This document shows, piece by piece, positions 1-8,833 of a stretch of DNA of 64,000 nt; the stretch's first letter is position 1, and the number at the start of each line of letters is the position of its first letter. The stretch comes from Longimicrobiales bacterium (GTDB taxonomy: Bacteria; Gemmatimonadota; Gemmatimonadetes; Longimicrobiales; Gaopeijiaceae). The notes under the pieces are model-generated. The model ran no database searches, was not told where the DNA came from, and worked only from the letters and a program-made list of their open reading frames with translations. The position numbers were made by a program, and so were the translations under genes. Location: positions 160,679-224,678 of the forward strand of contig JANQRP010000016.1 of NCBI GenBank assembly GCA_028284495.1, read 5' to 3'.

Positions 1-109
1 TCGATCCCGAACCGGCGAGCGAGCCGGCGACCCGCATGAGCAGGCGGCTTGCGGGCGCGCTTCGGCGCATCGAAGCTTCGCGGTCGTCGAACACCTCCAC
101 CCAACCCGT

Positions 110-1066
110 ATGCCGCCCGGATCCGACCGCCTCGCCGACACCGTCCTCATGGTCCGCCCCGTGGACTTCCGCTACAACGACGAGACGGGCGTCGACAACG
201 AATTCCAGCGGCCGCCGCGCATGTCCACTCCGGAGCTGACCGCGCGCGTGCTCGAGGAGTTCGAGGGCATGGTCCGCGTGCTCCGCGGCGAGGGCGTCGA
301 CGTCCTCGTACTCGAGAAGAATCGGGGCCTCGGCATCGAGACGCCCGACGCCGTCTTCCCCAACAACTGGTTCTCCACCGAGCACGACGGCACGCTGATC
401 TTCTATCCGATGCTCGCCGAGAATCGCCGCGCCGAGAAGCGCGTCGTGGACGTCGAAGAGCTCCTGGTGCGGCACGGCTATCGCGTCCGGAATCTTCTCA
501 ACATCGGGTACTACCGACGGTCGCAGCCGGCCCTCGAAGGCACGGGCAGCATGGTCATCGACCACGACAACGAGATCGTGTACGCGGCCGAGTCGCTCCG
601 GTGCGACCGCGAGCAGTTCGCGAACTTCGTCCAGGCCCGCCGCTACCGGGAGGGCGTGCTCTTCCGAACCGCTGGCTCCAGCGGAAACCCGATCTACCAC
701 ACCAACGTGATGATGAGCATCGGCGACCGTTTCGCTTTGGTCTGCGCCGACTGCATCGTCGATCCTCTCGAGCGCGAGGACGTGCGGGCGCGCCTTCGGG
801 CCACGCACCACGTCGTGGAGATCTCGATGGAGCAGATGGAGCGGTCGTTCTGCGGCAACATCCTGCAGGTACGCGACCGTCGGGGGCAGGCGGTCATCGT
901 CATGAGCCGGACCGCGCACGATGGCTTCACGTCGGAGCAGCGCGAGGAACTCGCCCGCTTCGGGCGGCTCGCGCCGGTGGACATCCCCACGATCGAGGAA
1001 GTAGGCGGCGGGAGCGCGCGCTGCATGATGGCCGAGGTGTTTCTGCCCCGGATGGTGACCGCCTAG
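110..1066 (+). CDS. ctlX: CtlX-like arginine deiminase/dimethylargininase-superfamily hydrolase
   Basis: A 318-residue cytosolic protein of the guanidino-group-modifying (amidinotransferase fold) superfamily, closest in appearance to citrulline-utilisation hydrolase CtlX. Visible family marks are FRYNDETGVDNEFQ near the N-terminus, FPNNWFSTEHDG around residue 84, YHTNVMM in the middle and a C-terminal GGGSARCMMAEVFLP whose Cys305 is the expected nucleophile. Members hydrolyse the C-N bond of arginine- or citrulline-like substrates; the exact substrate cannot be read here. The ATG at 110 is used; a second Met 13 codons on (LMVRPVDF) is a reasonable alternative. It converges with the next gene and the two stop codons overlap. 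The open frame that begins further left is an overlapping shadow. Confidence 0.85.
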   Translation: MPPGSDRLADTVLMVRPVDFRYNDETGVDNEFQRPPRMSTPELTARVLEEFEGMVRVLRGEGVDVLVLEKNRGLGIETPDAVFPNNWFSTEHDGTLIFYPMLAENRRAEKRVVDVEELLVRHGYRVRNLLNIGYYRRSQPALEGTGSMVIDHDNEIVYAAESLRCDREQFANFVQARRYREGVLFRTAGSSGNPIYHTNVMMSIGDRFALVCADCIVDPLEREDVRARLRATHHVVEISMEQMERSFCGNILQVRDRRGQAVIVMSRTAHDGFTSEQREELARFGRLAPVDIPTIEEVGGGSARCMMAEVFLPRMVTA

Positions 1067-2691
1067 CTCGCGACCGCCTCCGTCAGGTGGGCGTGGATCG
1101 CAGAGATCACGACCGAGCCCTCCCCCACGGCGGACGCCACCCGCTTCACGGATCCGGCCCGCACGTCGCCCACCGCGAACACGCCGGGCTCCGACGTCTC
1201 GTACGGTCGCGCGTCGGCCCGCGCGTCCCGCCCGGTGATCACCATGCCGTTGGGGTCGCGAGTCACGAGGTCCCCGACCCAGTCTGTCGAGGCGACGGCT
1301 CCGATCATGATGAAGAGCGCGGAGGCGTGGAGGGTGCGCGTGCGGCCGTCCGCGTCACGGAGCGTCACGCGCTGCAGCGCTCCGTCGGATCCCCCGACGT
1401 CCACCACCTCCGAGCGCGTGTGCAGCTCGATCCGTTCGTGTGGCAGGATCCGATCCGACAGGTAGGAGGACATCGTCTCCGACAGGCCGTCTCGTCGGAC
1501 CACGAGGTGCACGCGAGACGCGTAGCGCGAGAGGAACATCGCGGCCTGGCCCGCCGAGTTGCCCCCACCCACCACCACCGCCTCGGAGTCGCGACAGAGT
1601 CGAGCCTCGAGGTCGGTCGCGGCGTAATACACGCCCTGACCCTCGTAGTCCTCCAGGCCGTCGATCGGCAGCCGCCGGTACTGCAGCCCCGTGGCGAGGA
1701 CCACGCTGCGCGTGCGGACGCAGCGTTCGTCGTCGAGCACGACGTGGAACAGCCCGTCGTCTCCACGCACCAGGCTCGTCGCTCGCCGCGGCACGGTGAG
1801 CTTCGCCCCGAACTTGAAGGCCTGTGCCGCGCCCCGCCGCGCCAGCTCCGCGCCCGAGAGCCCGGTCGGAAAGCCGAGGTAGTTCTCGATCCGTGACGAC
1901 GTGCCGGCCTGCCCCCCGATGGCGGTGTCCTCGATCACGAGCGTGCACAGCCCCTCGGACGTGGCGTACACGGCGGCACCCAGCCCCGCGGGCCCGGCTC
2001 CGACCACGACCACGTCGAAGATGTCGCTCGCGTCCGCGCGCAGATCGAAGCCGATCGCGACCGCGAGGTGCCGCGGCGTGGGTGCCAGAAGCACGCGGGA
2101 GTCCCCGACCACTGCTACGGGGCGATCCCCCGGGTGGTCGATCGAGCCCGGCAGGTCGGCGAGTTCGCACCATCGATGCGGAATTCCGCTGCGCTCCACG
2201 AACTCGAGCAGGCGCACCGTCCGACGGTCCTGCATCGACCCGGCGATGATCAGGCCCCCTTCGTGCCAGTCGACGAGCAGGCGTCGACGGGCGATGAAGG
2301 CCGGGATCACCACGTCGCCGATCGCGGGCACGGTCGCCACGAGCTCGGTGAAGACGTCCCGCGGGACCACCCGGGCCTTCAGGCCGCCCCGGGCGATGCC
2401 GGCCATGAACGCCCCCTGGCCCATGAGCATGCCCAGCTCGCCCAGGAACGTGCCCGCCTCGAGCGACACGACGGCACGACCGTCAGCCCGATCGAGGACG
2501 TCGACGGCGCCCTGCTCGATGTAGAGGAAGTCGTACGTCGGCTGGCCGACCTCGAACACGACGTCGCCGTCCGCGAAGGTCCGCTCCTCCGCGTGCGCCG
2601 AGATCGCGTCGAGGAAGCTCGGGTCGACCTCCGGCCACGCGGTGCGCTCGAGCGCCGTCCGCGGATTGAGCGACGTGCGGGTCTCCGTCAC
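1063..2691 (-). CDS. Cyclic-nucleotide-binding domain plus thioredoxin-reductase-like flavoprotein
   Basis: 542 residues. The N-terminal ~150 residues form a cNMP-binding (Crp-type) beta-roll (FADGDVVFEVGQ, LEAGTFLGELGMLMGQ). The C-terminal ~320 residues are a two-dinucleotide-domain flavoprotein with FAD motif VVVGAGPAGLGAAVYA, NADPH motif VVVGGGNSAGQAA and the closing GVFAVGDVR. The place where thioredoxin reductases carry the redox-active CATC reads YYAATDLEARLC, so the disulfide pair is missing and it is unlikely to reduce thioredoxin. The GTG start at 2691 overlaps the upstream zinc-finger stop as GTGA, so the longer open frame upstream is rejected. A role coupling a small-ligand or redox signal to flavin chemistry is inference. 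Confidence 0.88.
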   Translation of the reverse strand: MTETRTSLNPRTALERTAWPEVDPSFLDAISAHAEERTFADGDVVFEVGQPTYDFLYIEQGAVDVLDRADGRAVVSLEAGTFLGELGMLMGQGAFMAGIARGGLKARVVPRDVFTELVATVPAIGDVVIPAFIARRRLLVDWHEGGLIIAGSMQDRRTVRLLEFVERSGIPHRWCELADLPGSIDHPGDRPVAVVGDSRVLLAPTPRHLAVAIGFDLRADASDIFDVVVVGAGPAGLGAAVYATSEGLCTLVIEDTAIGGQAGTSSRIENYLGFPTGLSGAELARRGAAQAFKFGAKLTVPRRATSLVRGDDGLFHVVLDDERCVRTRSVVLATGLQYRRLPIDGLEDYEGQGVYYAATDLEARLCRDSEAVVVGGGNSAGQAAMFLSRYASRVHLVVRRDGLSETMSSYLSDRILPHERIELHTRSEVVDVGGSDGALQRVTLRDADGRTRTLHASALFIMIGAVASTDWVGDLVTRDPNGMVITGRDARADARPYETSEPGVFAVGDVRAGSVKRVASAVGEGSVVISAIHAHLTEAVAS

Positions 2692-2999
2692 TGGATCACC
2701 GCTTCGTCCACGTAGCACCATCCCCACGTCTCGCCGGGCTCGACCGAGCGCACGATCGGGTGCTCGGTCTCGTGGTAGTGCGCCGTCGCGTGGCGCCCGG
2801 GGGAGGAATCGCAGCAGCCGATGTGGCCACACGTCATGCACACGCGCAGGTGGACCCAGTACCCGCCCGTGGCGAGGCACTCCTGACACCCGGGTCCGCT
2901 GGCACGGACCGTCCGCACCGCCTCGGCGTGGGTGCACCCCGCGGCCGCGGGGTTGCCGGCGAGGGACAGGTCCTGCTCGGGGTCGATTCTTCGATTCAT
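2688..2999 (-). CDS. UBP-type zinc finger protein
   Basis: A 103-residue protein that is essentially one ubiquitin-protease-type zinc finger. Cys/His ligands are visible in GCQECLATGGYW, CMTCGHIGCCDSS and HYHETEHPIV, and a WGWCYVDE tail follows. Bacterial members are stand-alone or sit beside flavoproteins of the type encoded next; ubiquitin itself is not implied. It overlaps the next gene by four bases, so the two are probably translationally coupled and work together. ATG start at 2999. Confidence 0.85.
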   Translation of the reverse strand: MNRRIDPEQDLSLAGNPAAAGCTHAEAVRTVRASGPGCQECLATGGYWVHLRVCMTCGHIGCCDSSPGRHATAHYHETEHPIVRSVEPGETWGWCYVDEAVIQ

Positions 3000-3041
3000 G
3001 TCATGGCGCGTGCATACGCGAGGGCGCGCGCGTACGCGAGC

Positions 3042-5087
3042 TCAGTCCCCTTCCGTGATCGGCGTCGTTCCGCCGTGCATCTCGAACCACTTCCGGAGGA
3101 AGAGCTGCGTGCGGAGGAAGTTCGACGGGTTGCTGGACGTCCCGTGCCACTCGTCGTTGAAGCGGATCATCGCGGTCGGTACGCCGAGAACCTTGAGCGC
3201 GGCGTAGTACTCGTCCGTCTGCGAGATCGGCGTGCGCAGGTCGTTCACACCCGTCATCAGCATGGTCGGCGTGCTGACGTTGCCGACGTACATGAGGGGC
3301 GAGCGGCGCAGGTGCTCGCTGGGGTCGTCCCAGGGGAAGTTCTCGAAGTTGTTGTACCAGCCGATCCCGTCGGTCGTCCCGACGAACGAGAGCCAGTTGG
3401 TCACGGGGCAGTTGGCGGACGCCGCGGCGAAGCGGTCCGTCTGACCCACGACCCAGGACGTGAGCACGCCGCCACCCGAGCAGCCGTATACGAACATGCG
3501 GTCCTCGTCGATGTAGCCGCGGGCGATCACCTCGTCGACGCCGTTCATGAGGTCGTCGTAGTCCTTGCCCGGATATGCATTCTTGATCGAGTTGCCGAAG
3601 GGGCTCCCGTAGCCCGAGCTGCCGCGCGGGTTCGTGTAGAGCACCACGTAGCCGTTCGCCGCGTGCTCCTGCCATCCGAAGTTGAAGCCCACGTTGTACA
3701 TCCCGTGGGGCCCTCCGTGGATCGAGAGCATCATCGGGTATTCGCGGTCGGGATCGAAACTCGGCGGCTTCACGATCCAGCCCTGGATCTGATAGTCGTC
3801 CACCGAGCTGTACCAGATCTCCTCCACCTCGCCGAAGGTCACGCCGGCGAAGACGTCGTCGTTGACCCGCGTGAGCTGCGTGAACCCCGCTGCGGGGTCG
3901 TCGAGGTCGAAGGAGACGATGTCGGAAGGCGTGGCGGGATCGGTGTAGGTCGCCACCGCGAACCCGTCGGCCGTGAACGAGCTCAGGCCGAGCATGTAGT
4001 TGCCCCGCGCCACCTCGCTCACCCCACCGTCGCGGTCGATGAAGTGCACGCCCCGCGTGCCCTCGGAGCTGACCGTCACGTAGAGGCCGCTCGCGTCGTG
4101 CGCCCACGTCATCCCGTTGATCTGGCGGTCGAAGTCGCCCGAGATCATGCGGGAACTCGAACCGTCCCGGTTCATCACGTAAACGTGGCTGTTCCGGTAG
4201 GTGTCGTCGTGGAAGTCCACGCCGCGGTAGGCGATCAGCTCGCCGTCGGGTGAGGGCAGCGGCGAGGAGTCCTGTCCGCGGCGTGTGGTGAGCTGCCGGA
4301 TCGCGCCGGTCTGGACGTCCACCGCGTAGACCTCCGACTCGCGCCAGCTGAGCTCGGCGTCGGCCGTGCGGAGCGAGCTGAAGAGGAGTTCTCGGCCGTC
4401 GGGCGTCCACTCGCCGGTGGAGTGGTTCCAGTCGCCGTCGGTGAGCTGCCGCGCCGTGCCGCCCTCGGCAGGGACGATGAAGATGTGGCGCCACGTGTCG
4501 TCCGTGAATCCCTGCCGGTCCTGACGGTAGTCGGCACGGGTCACCACGCGCGGTGCGGCGGTCCAGTCGGCGCCGTCGGGCCGCCCGGGCGGGGTCACGG
4601 AGAAGGCGGGCTCGGCGTCCACGTTCATCGTGAAGGAGAGGTGCGTGCCGTCCGGCGACCAGCGGATGCCGCCCGGTCCGTTCTCGAGTCGGGTAATCTG
4701 GCTCTCCGCGCCCTCGGCGTCCATCCAGCGGACCCAGATCTGGCTGCCGCGCGGCTCGCCCTGGCGGGTGAAGGCGATCCGGGTACCGTCCGGCGACCAC
4801 GTCGGGCCGGAGCCCTCGGTGAGGTGCCGCGCGCGGGTCCCGTCCGCGTTCATGATCCAGATCGACGACTCGCGCGAGTCGTTCATCTTGTCGATCCACC
4901 CGCGCGTGTACACGATCTGCGACCCGTCGGGCGAGATCTGCGGATTCGAGACGCTCTCCACGTCGAGGTACATCTCGAGGGAGATCGCGCGGGGACCGGC
5001 CTCCTGGGCCATCGCCGGCACTGCCGGCACGACGACGAGAAGGCCGGCGGCGGCGAGGCCGATCGCGAGGGAACGTGGGGTGGGCAT
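3042..5087 (-). CDS. Secreted S9 family prolyl oligopeptidase
   Basis: 681 residues. A Sec signal peptide (AAAGLLVVVPAVPAMAQ) directs it out of the cytoplasm. Residues ~35-420 form a TolB/WD40-like beta-propeller (repeated SPDGTxxxFT blades), and residues ~440-681 form an alpha/beta-hydrolase peptidase domain. The catalytic triad is visible: Ser ~537 in YGCSGGGVL, Asp in GVNDLRTPI and His in NDEWHG. The family cleaves short peptides, often after proline or as dipeptidyl/acylaminoacyl peptidases. ATG 5087 is chosen because GGAGGT sits six bases upstream and the signal peptide begins there; the longer frame runs into the rsmD region. Confidence 0.93.
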   Translation of the reverse strand: MPTPRSLAIGLAAAGLLVVVPAVPAMAQEAGPRAISLEMYLDVESVSNPQISPDGSQIVYTRGWIDKMNDSRESSIWIMNADGTRARHLTEGSGPTWSPDGTRIAFTRQGEPRGSQIWVRWMDAEGAESQITRLENGPGGIRWSPDGTHLSFTMNVDAEPAFSVTPPGRPDGADWTAAPRVVTRADYRQDRQGFTDDTWRHIFIVPAEGGTARQLTDGDWNHSTGEWTPDGRELLFSSLRTADAELSWRESEVYAVDVQTGAIRQLTTRRGQDSSPLPSPDGELIAYRGVDFHDDTYRNSHVYVMNRDGSSSRMISGDFDRQINGMTWAHDASGLYVTVSSEGTRGVHFIDRDGGVSEVARGNYMLGLSSFTADGFAVATYTDPATPSDIVSFDLDDPAAGFTQLTRVNDDVFAGVTFGEVEEIWYSSVDDYQIQGWIVKPPSFDPDREYPMMLSIHGGPHGMYNVGFNFGWQEHAANGYVVLYTNPRGSSGYGSPFGNSIKNAYPGKDYDDLMNGVDEVIARGYIDEDRMFVYGCSGGGVLTSWVVGQTDRFAAASANCPVTNWLSFVGTTDGIGWYNNFENFPWDDPSEHLRRSPLMYVGNVSTPTMLMTGVNDLRTPISQTDEYYAALKVLGVPTAMIRFNDEWHGTSSNPSNFLRTQLFLRKWFEMHGGTTPITEGD

Positions 5088-5182
5088 GGGGACCTCCGAC
5101 GTCGGGCAGGGTGACGATCCCGCGCCCCGGTCCGGGCGCGGAGACGGCTGACGCGAACGTAAGCGCCGCGCGCGGGACCCGC

Positions 5183-5218
5183 GAGGAGTTCCGTGAGGAG
5201 TTCCGTGAGGAGTTCCGC
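5183..5218. repeat. Three tandem 12-bp copies (GAGGAGTTCCGT)
   Basis: Three head-to-tail copies, the last differing at its final base, lie in the 235-bp space between the divergently transcribed peptidase and rsmD genes. The sequence is not part of a supported gene. It may be slippage-prone leader DNA. Confidence 0.9.
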
Positions 5219-5322
5219 TGGACCGTGCTCGTCCGGGGGCGTACCCTCCGGCGCGGCCCGTCGGGTCGTTCCCGAGGCGCGCCTCGGCCAGGCACCGATC
5301 GCCCCCCACCTTCCTTCCCCTC

Positions 5323-5841
5323 GTGCGCATCGTCGCGGGCCGCCATGCCGGCCGAGATCTCACCTCACCCGGGCGCCGGATCCGCCCGACGGCGGAAGAC
5401 GTCCGCGTCGCGTGGCTCGACTGGATCGCCGATCTCGTATCGGGCGCACGCGTCCTGGAGCTGTGTGCGGGCACCGGGGCCGTCGGGCTCGAGGCGCTGT
5501 CGCGTGGGGCGGCTTCGGTCGACTTCGTCGAGCGACACCCCGCCGCCCTTCACGCCCTCAAGGCCAACGTGAAGGCGCTCCGCGAGACCGACCGCACCCG
5601 GATCTTCAAGCGGGACGCGGTGCCGTTCACCGCCGGGCTGGACGTGGGCGCGTACGACCTCGTGCTCGCCGACCCACCCTACGGCTCGCGGCTCGGTCCG
5701 CTGCTGCTCGAAGGTTGGCGGGACCGCCACTACGCCCCGGTTCTCGTTCTCGAACACGCGACCGATCAGGACCTACCGAACGGAGCACGCCGGCTCGAGC
5801 TCGGTCCGACCACGCTCACTCGCTACGAGATCGCGACGTAG
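5323..5841 (+). CDS. rsmD: 16S rRNA (guanine966-N2)-methyltransferase RsmD
   Basis: 172 residues, the usual RsmD length. The N-terminal MRIVAGRHAGRDL and IRPTAEDVR match the family signature. VLELCAGTGAVGLEALSRGA is the SAM-binding motif I and LADPPYGS is the catalytic NPPY-type motif (DPPY). The enzyme methylates G966 of 16S rRNA in assembled small-subunit particles. The start is GTG at 5323, chosen because the conserved MRI(V)AG begins there. It faces away from the peptidase gene. Confidence 0.93.
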   Translation: MRIVAGRHAGRDLTSPGRRIRPTAEDVRVAWLDWIADLVSGARVLELCAGTGAVGLEALSRGAASVDFVERHPAALHALKANVKALRETDRTRIFKRDAVPFTAGLDVGAYDLVLADPPYGSRLGPLLLEGWRDRHYAPVLVLEHATDQDLPNGARRLELGPTTLTRYEIAT

Positions 5842-5934
5842 ACGCATGCGCCGCGCTTGACGTCGAGCGTCGCTGACGCGCATGAAAGGACGCTGTCCCG
5901 TCCCGATCAGCCCGTCTCGACGGAGGAGTTCCCG

Positions 5935-6663
5935 ATGCAGGAGGTCACGATGCCGCGCTGCACCCCTCGCTCGCTCCCGATCCTGGCGCTGGCCCTGATG
6001 GTCGTGGCCTGCGGCCCGGCGCCGGCGGAGGACGCCGCCACCACCGATGACGCCCGGGCCACCGAGCCGGGTGCCATGGCAATGGGTCCGGAAGCGGGCG
6101 AGCCGACGCTCGACGAGATTCGCGCGGCAACCGAAAAGTACCAGGACATCCAGGTCGCCCTGACCGAGGGCTACATGCCCGACCCCAGCGGGATGTGCGT
6201 GACCGCCGAGATGGAAGGCCGGCCCGCCTCCGCCGGCGGGATGGGCGTTCACTACGTCCGCATGGACCGTCTCGGGATTCCGGGGCCTCCCGAGGGACGC
6301 GTGGACGGGAACGGCACGCATACCGACTTCACCCAGCCGGCCACGCTTCTGTACGAGCCACAGGCCGACGGGTCGTGGGAGCTGGTCGGGGTCGAGAACC
6401 TGGTGTTCCAGGCTGCGTGGGAGGCCGAGGGGCACGACGGCCCCCCGACCTTTCACGGACGGGAGTGGGACTACATGGCCGACGACCCGGCCACGGAGGT
6501 CGACGAGGCCCACATGTTCACCCCGCACTGGGACCAGCACATCTGGATCTACCGCGACAATCCACTCGGGACGTACGAGTCGTTCAACCCGAACGTGACC
6601 TGCGAGCACTTCACGGGGATCCCCGAGTCGCACCTGCCGCCCCCGCCCCCGAGCGCCGGCTGA
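5935..6663 (+). CDS. Predicted lipoprotein, hypothetical
   Basis: 242 residues with a lipoprotein signal (LALALMVVACG), so it is probably anchored to the periplasmic face of a membrane. The mature part is rich in Asp, Glu, His and Pro and contains HYVRMDRLGIPG, FHGREWDYMADDP, FTPHWDQHIWIYRDNP and a proline-rich tail. The many His/Trp/Asp residues could bind metal, but I recognise no family. The start at 5935 has GGAGGAG upstream at good spacing; an alternative Met is five codons later. It converges with the next gene across a hairpin. Confidence 0.8.
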   Translation: MQEVTMPRCTPRSLPILALALMVVACGPAPAEDAATTDDARATEPGAMAMGPEAGEPTLDEIRAATEKYQDIQVALTEGYMPDPSGMCVTAEMEGRPASAGGMGVHYVRMDRLGIPGPPEGRVDGNGTHTDFTQPATLLYEPQADGSWELVGVENLVFQAAWEAEGHDGPPTFHGREWDYMADDPATEVDEAHMFTPHWDQHIWIYRDNPLGTYESFNPNVTCEHFTGIPESHLPPPPPSAG

Positions 6664-6671
6664 CGTCCGCT

Positions 6672-6691
6672 CGACCTCCGTTCCGAGGTCG
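6672..6691. terminator. Bidirectional hairpin between convergent genes
   Basis: CGACCTC and GAGGTCG flank a six-base loop between the convergent stops at 6663 and 6700. No T-run follows, so this is a plausible rather than proven terminator. Confidence 0.5.
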
Positions 6692-6699
6692 TCGGGCGA

Positions 6700-7671
6700 T
6701 CACCCGAGCGGTATGATCCGCACCTCGTTCGCGTTGAAGAGCGGCACGAGCACGTGTCGGCGCGACGCGTCGAAGCCGATGTCCGCGGGCGACTCCAGAT
6801 CCGGCATCACGCACGTCACCGTGCCATCGGTGTCGACGAGGTGCACGCAGGAGGTGGCCCAGTTGGACACCAGCATGCGCCCGTCGGCGAGGACCTCCAC
6901 GCCGTCCAGCTGACCGCCGTCGACCGCGAGGATCTCCGTCTTCTCGTCGAGGCCGGTCACGCTGTACGCCTGGCCCGACATGAAGGTCACCACGATCGCG
7001 GTGCCGTCGAACGAGGTGGTCACGCCGTTGGGTGCGCCGAACTCGGGGTCGCTCACGACGGCTGCGTAGCCGTCCGCGGTCACATGGTAGAGCGCGTCGA
7101 CGCCGGTCGGTGAGAACTGCGCGTCGAGCCCGCTGTCCGTGAGCAGCACGCCGGGCCCGTCGGGGTGGGTGACCAGGTCGTTGAGGAAGGTCGCGCCGTC
7201 CACGCAGACCTCTCCGGCGGCGACCCCCGACGTCAGGTCGAACATGCGGACGCAGTCGATGTCCGAGACCCAGAGCATGCCGTCGGCGATCGCCATCCCC
7301 TTCGGCCCGTTCAGCGTCACGCCGTCCGTCTCTCCGTCGATCCACTTCAGCTCGAGCACCTCACCCTCCGGCGAAAGCCGCGAGATGAAGCCGTTCCCGT
7401 CCATCGCCGTCGGGGCGCCGTTGATGTTCGAGACCAGGTAGACGTCCGACGACGTATCGTGGAGCACGGACTCGGGCGTCGCGAATCCGACGCCCGCCAC
7501 GGTGATCCCCGCACCGGCGCCGCTGCCGGTCGTCGCCGGGTCGACCGCCGCCTCCGAACTCGCCTCTCCGTCATCCCCGGCCATGTCGTCGGCGCCGTCG
7601 GACCCGCACGCCAGCAGCGTCACGGGAAGCAGGGCCACGCCGATCAGTCGCACGCGCGCGAAACGAATCAC
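6700..7671 (-). CDS. SMP-30/NHL-type beta-propeller lipoprotein
   Basis: 323 residues. The lipobox VTLLACGSDG follows a short hydrophobic signal, then an acidic linker. The mature region has propeller-type blades: TPESVLHDTSSDVYLVSN, GPKGMAIADGMLWVSDID, VEVLADGRMLVSNW and ADIGFDASRRHVLVP, as in gluconolactonase/SMP-30-like proteins. Substrate is unknown. The start is GTG at 7671 because AAGGAG lies six bases before it and the signal peptide begins there; the longer frame is not supported. Confidence 0.82.
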   Translation of the reverse strand: MIRFARVRLIGVALLPVTLLACGSDGADDMAGDDGEASSEAAVDPATTGSGAGAGITVAGVGFATPESVLHDTSSDVYLVSNINGAPTAMDGNGFISRLSPEGEVLELKWIDGETDGVTLNGPKGMAIADGMLWVSDIDCVRMFDLTSGVAAGEVCVDGATFLNDLVTHPDGPGVLLTDSGLDAQFSPTGVDALYHVTADGYAAVVSDPEFGAPNGVTTSFDGTAIVVTFMSGQAYSVTGLDEKTEILAVDGGQLDGVEVLADGRMLVSNWATSCVHLVDTDGTVTCVMPDLESPADIGFDASRRHVLVPLFNANEVRIIPLG

Positions 7672-7769
7672 CGTCAACTCCTTGTGGGGGGGAACCGGCG
7701 CCGCCTGGACCGCGGCGCCGGAAAGATACGACCCTCGGCGCGGTTCATGCCGCCGCCGGGTCGGGTAGT

Positions 7770-7810
7770 GAAGGCGCGCGCCCTGCTCGGACGCCGGGGC
7801 GCGCGCCTTC
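7770..7810. terminator. Strong GC hairpin downstream of the 7830 gene
   Basis: A perfect 14-bp stem (GAAGGCGCGCGCCC with its complement) and a 13-base loop lie just past the minus-strand stop at 7830 and before the next gene's ribosome site. It is probably a transcription terminator that separates the two minus-strand lipoprotein/secreted genes. Confidence 0.6.
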
Positions 7811-7829
7811 CGCCATGCCGTTCCGGACG

Positions 7830-8654
7830 TCACATTCCCGCGTCGGGCATGTGCGAGAGATCGACCCTGTGCGCCCAGATGTGCGCACGCACCTGCGTGA
7901 GGTACTTGTTGAGCACGGCCTCGATCATCACGGCGTCCTCGTGCCCATGCGCCGCGACCAGCGCGTTGAAGAAGGCGAGCGGGTCACCGCCGTCGAGGTC
8001 GGCGAACTGGTTGAAGGGGAAGGCCACCATCATCCGGCCGGGCCCTTCCGTGAAGAGGACGTCGAAGACGTTGTAACCGAAGGGGTCCTCGCCGGCGGCG
8101 ACCGCCTGCTCGTTCACGGCCGTGTAGGCCTCACGGATCTTCGCGAAGGCGTTGGTCAGCGCCAGGTAGGCCTGCGTCGAGCCCTCCGTCAGTTCCCACT
8201 CGATCACCTGCCAGAGCGGAGGAGGCTCGTCGGTCATCGGGATCGGGACGGAGATCTCCTCGCGAGCGACCATCATCACCGACACCGGGTCGTGGAAGTA
8301 CGGAGCGAGGTTCTCCTGGAACCACTCGTCGTTGTCCTCCTGGCGCGCTTCGTCGACCAGCGGCTCACGATCGAAGTCGGCGAAGTCGTGCCACGGCGTC
8401 ATGACTACGTACTTCGGCGGTCCCGTCACCGACTCGAACACGTTCCACGTCCACGTCTCGCCGTCCTCGGCCACCCGCTCGATCCACCCTTCCATCCCGG
8501 CCGTGAACGCCGGGTTGTCGGTGACCGGCACGGTCATCTCGTAGAACCAGACGACCGGTGGGGGTGCTTCGTCCTGCGCGGCCGCGGGTGCCGCGAACGA
8601 GGCGCCGACCAGCGTGAGACACGCGCAGGCGACGATCAGTCGTCGAATCTGCAT
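7830..8654 (-). CDS. Secreted hypothetical protein
   Basis: 274 residues with a Sec signal (LIVACACLTLVGASFAAPAAAQ). The mature sequence is acidic and aromatic (VVWFYEMTVPVTDNP, KYVVMTPWHDFADFD, WQVIEWELTEGSTQAY, GRMMVAFPFNQFADLDG). The halves look distantly alike, as in two ferredoxin-like NIPSNAP-type modules, but this is only an impression. No catalytic motif is recognised. The start at 8654 follows GGGAGGT; the longer frame is a read-through. Confidence 0.78.
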   Translation of the reverse strand: MQIRRLIVACACLTLVGASFAAPAAAQDEAPPPVVWFYEMTVPVTDNPAFTAGMEGWIERVAEDGETWTWNVFESVTGPPKYVVMTPWHDFADFDREPLVDEARQEDNDEWFQENLAPYFHDPVSVMMVAREEISVPIPMTDEPPPLWQVIEWELTEGSTQAYLALTNAFAKIREAYTAVNEQAVAAGEDPFGYNVFDVLFTEGPGRMMVAFPFNQFADLDGGDPLAFFNALVAAHGHEDAVMIEAVLNKYLTQVRAHIWAHRVDLSHMPDAGM

Positions 8655-8833
8655 CCTGGTACCTCCCTTGGTGGGTGAGTTCGCACCCCCCCAACAAGCC
8701 GCTCGACTTACAGGAGTGCAAGAATTCTTTGGCATCGAGCCGGGTGCCGGCCTCGGCTTAACGAACACCGCCACCCGAGCCGTCCTTCCCGTGTGAACCG
8801 GGCGAGAGCCCCCGATCGACGAAGGAGACCAGC

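Noticed and set aside
49..1896. A 615-residue open frame at the left end
   Set aside because: Overlaps the CtlX gene in another frame with Arg/Pro-rich composition.
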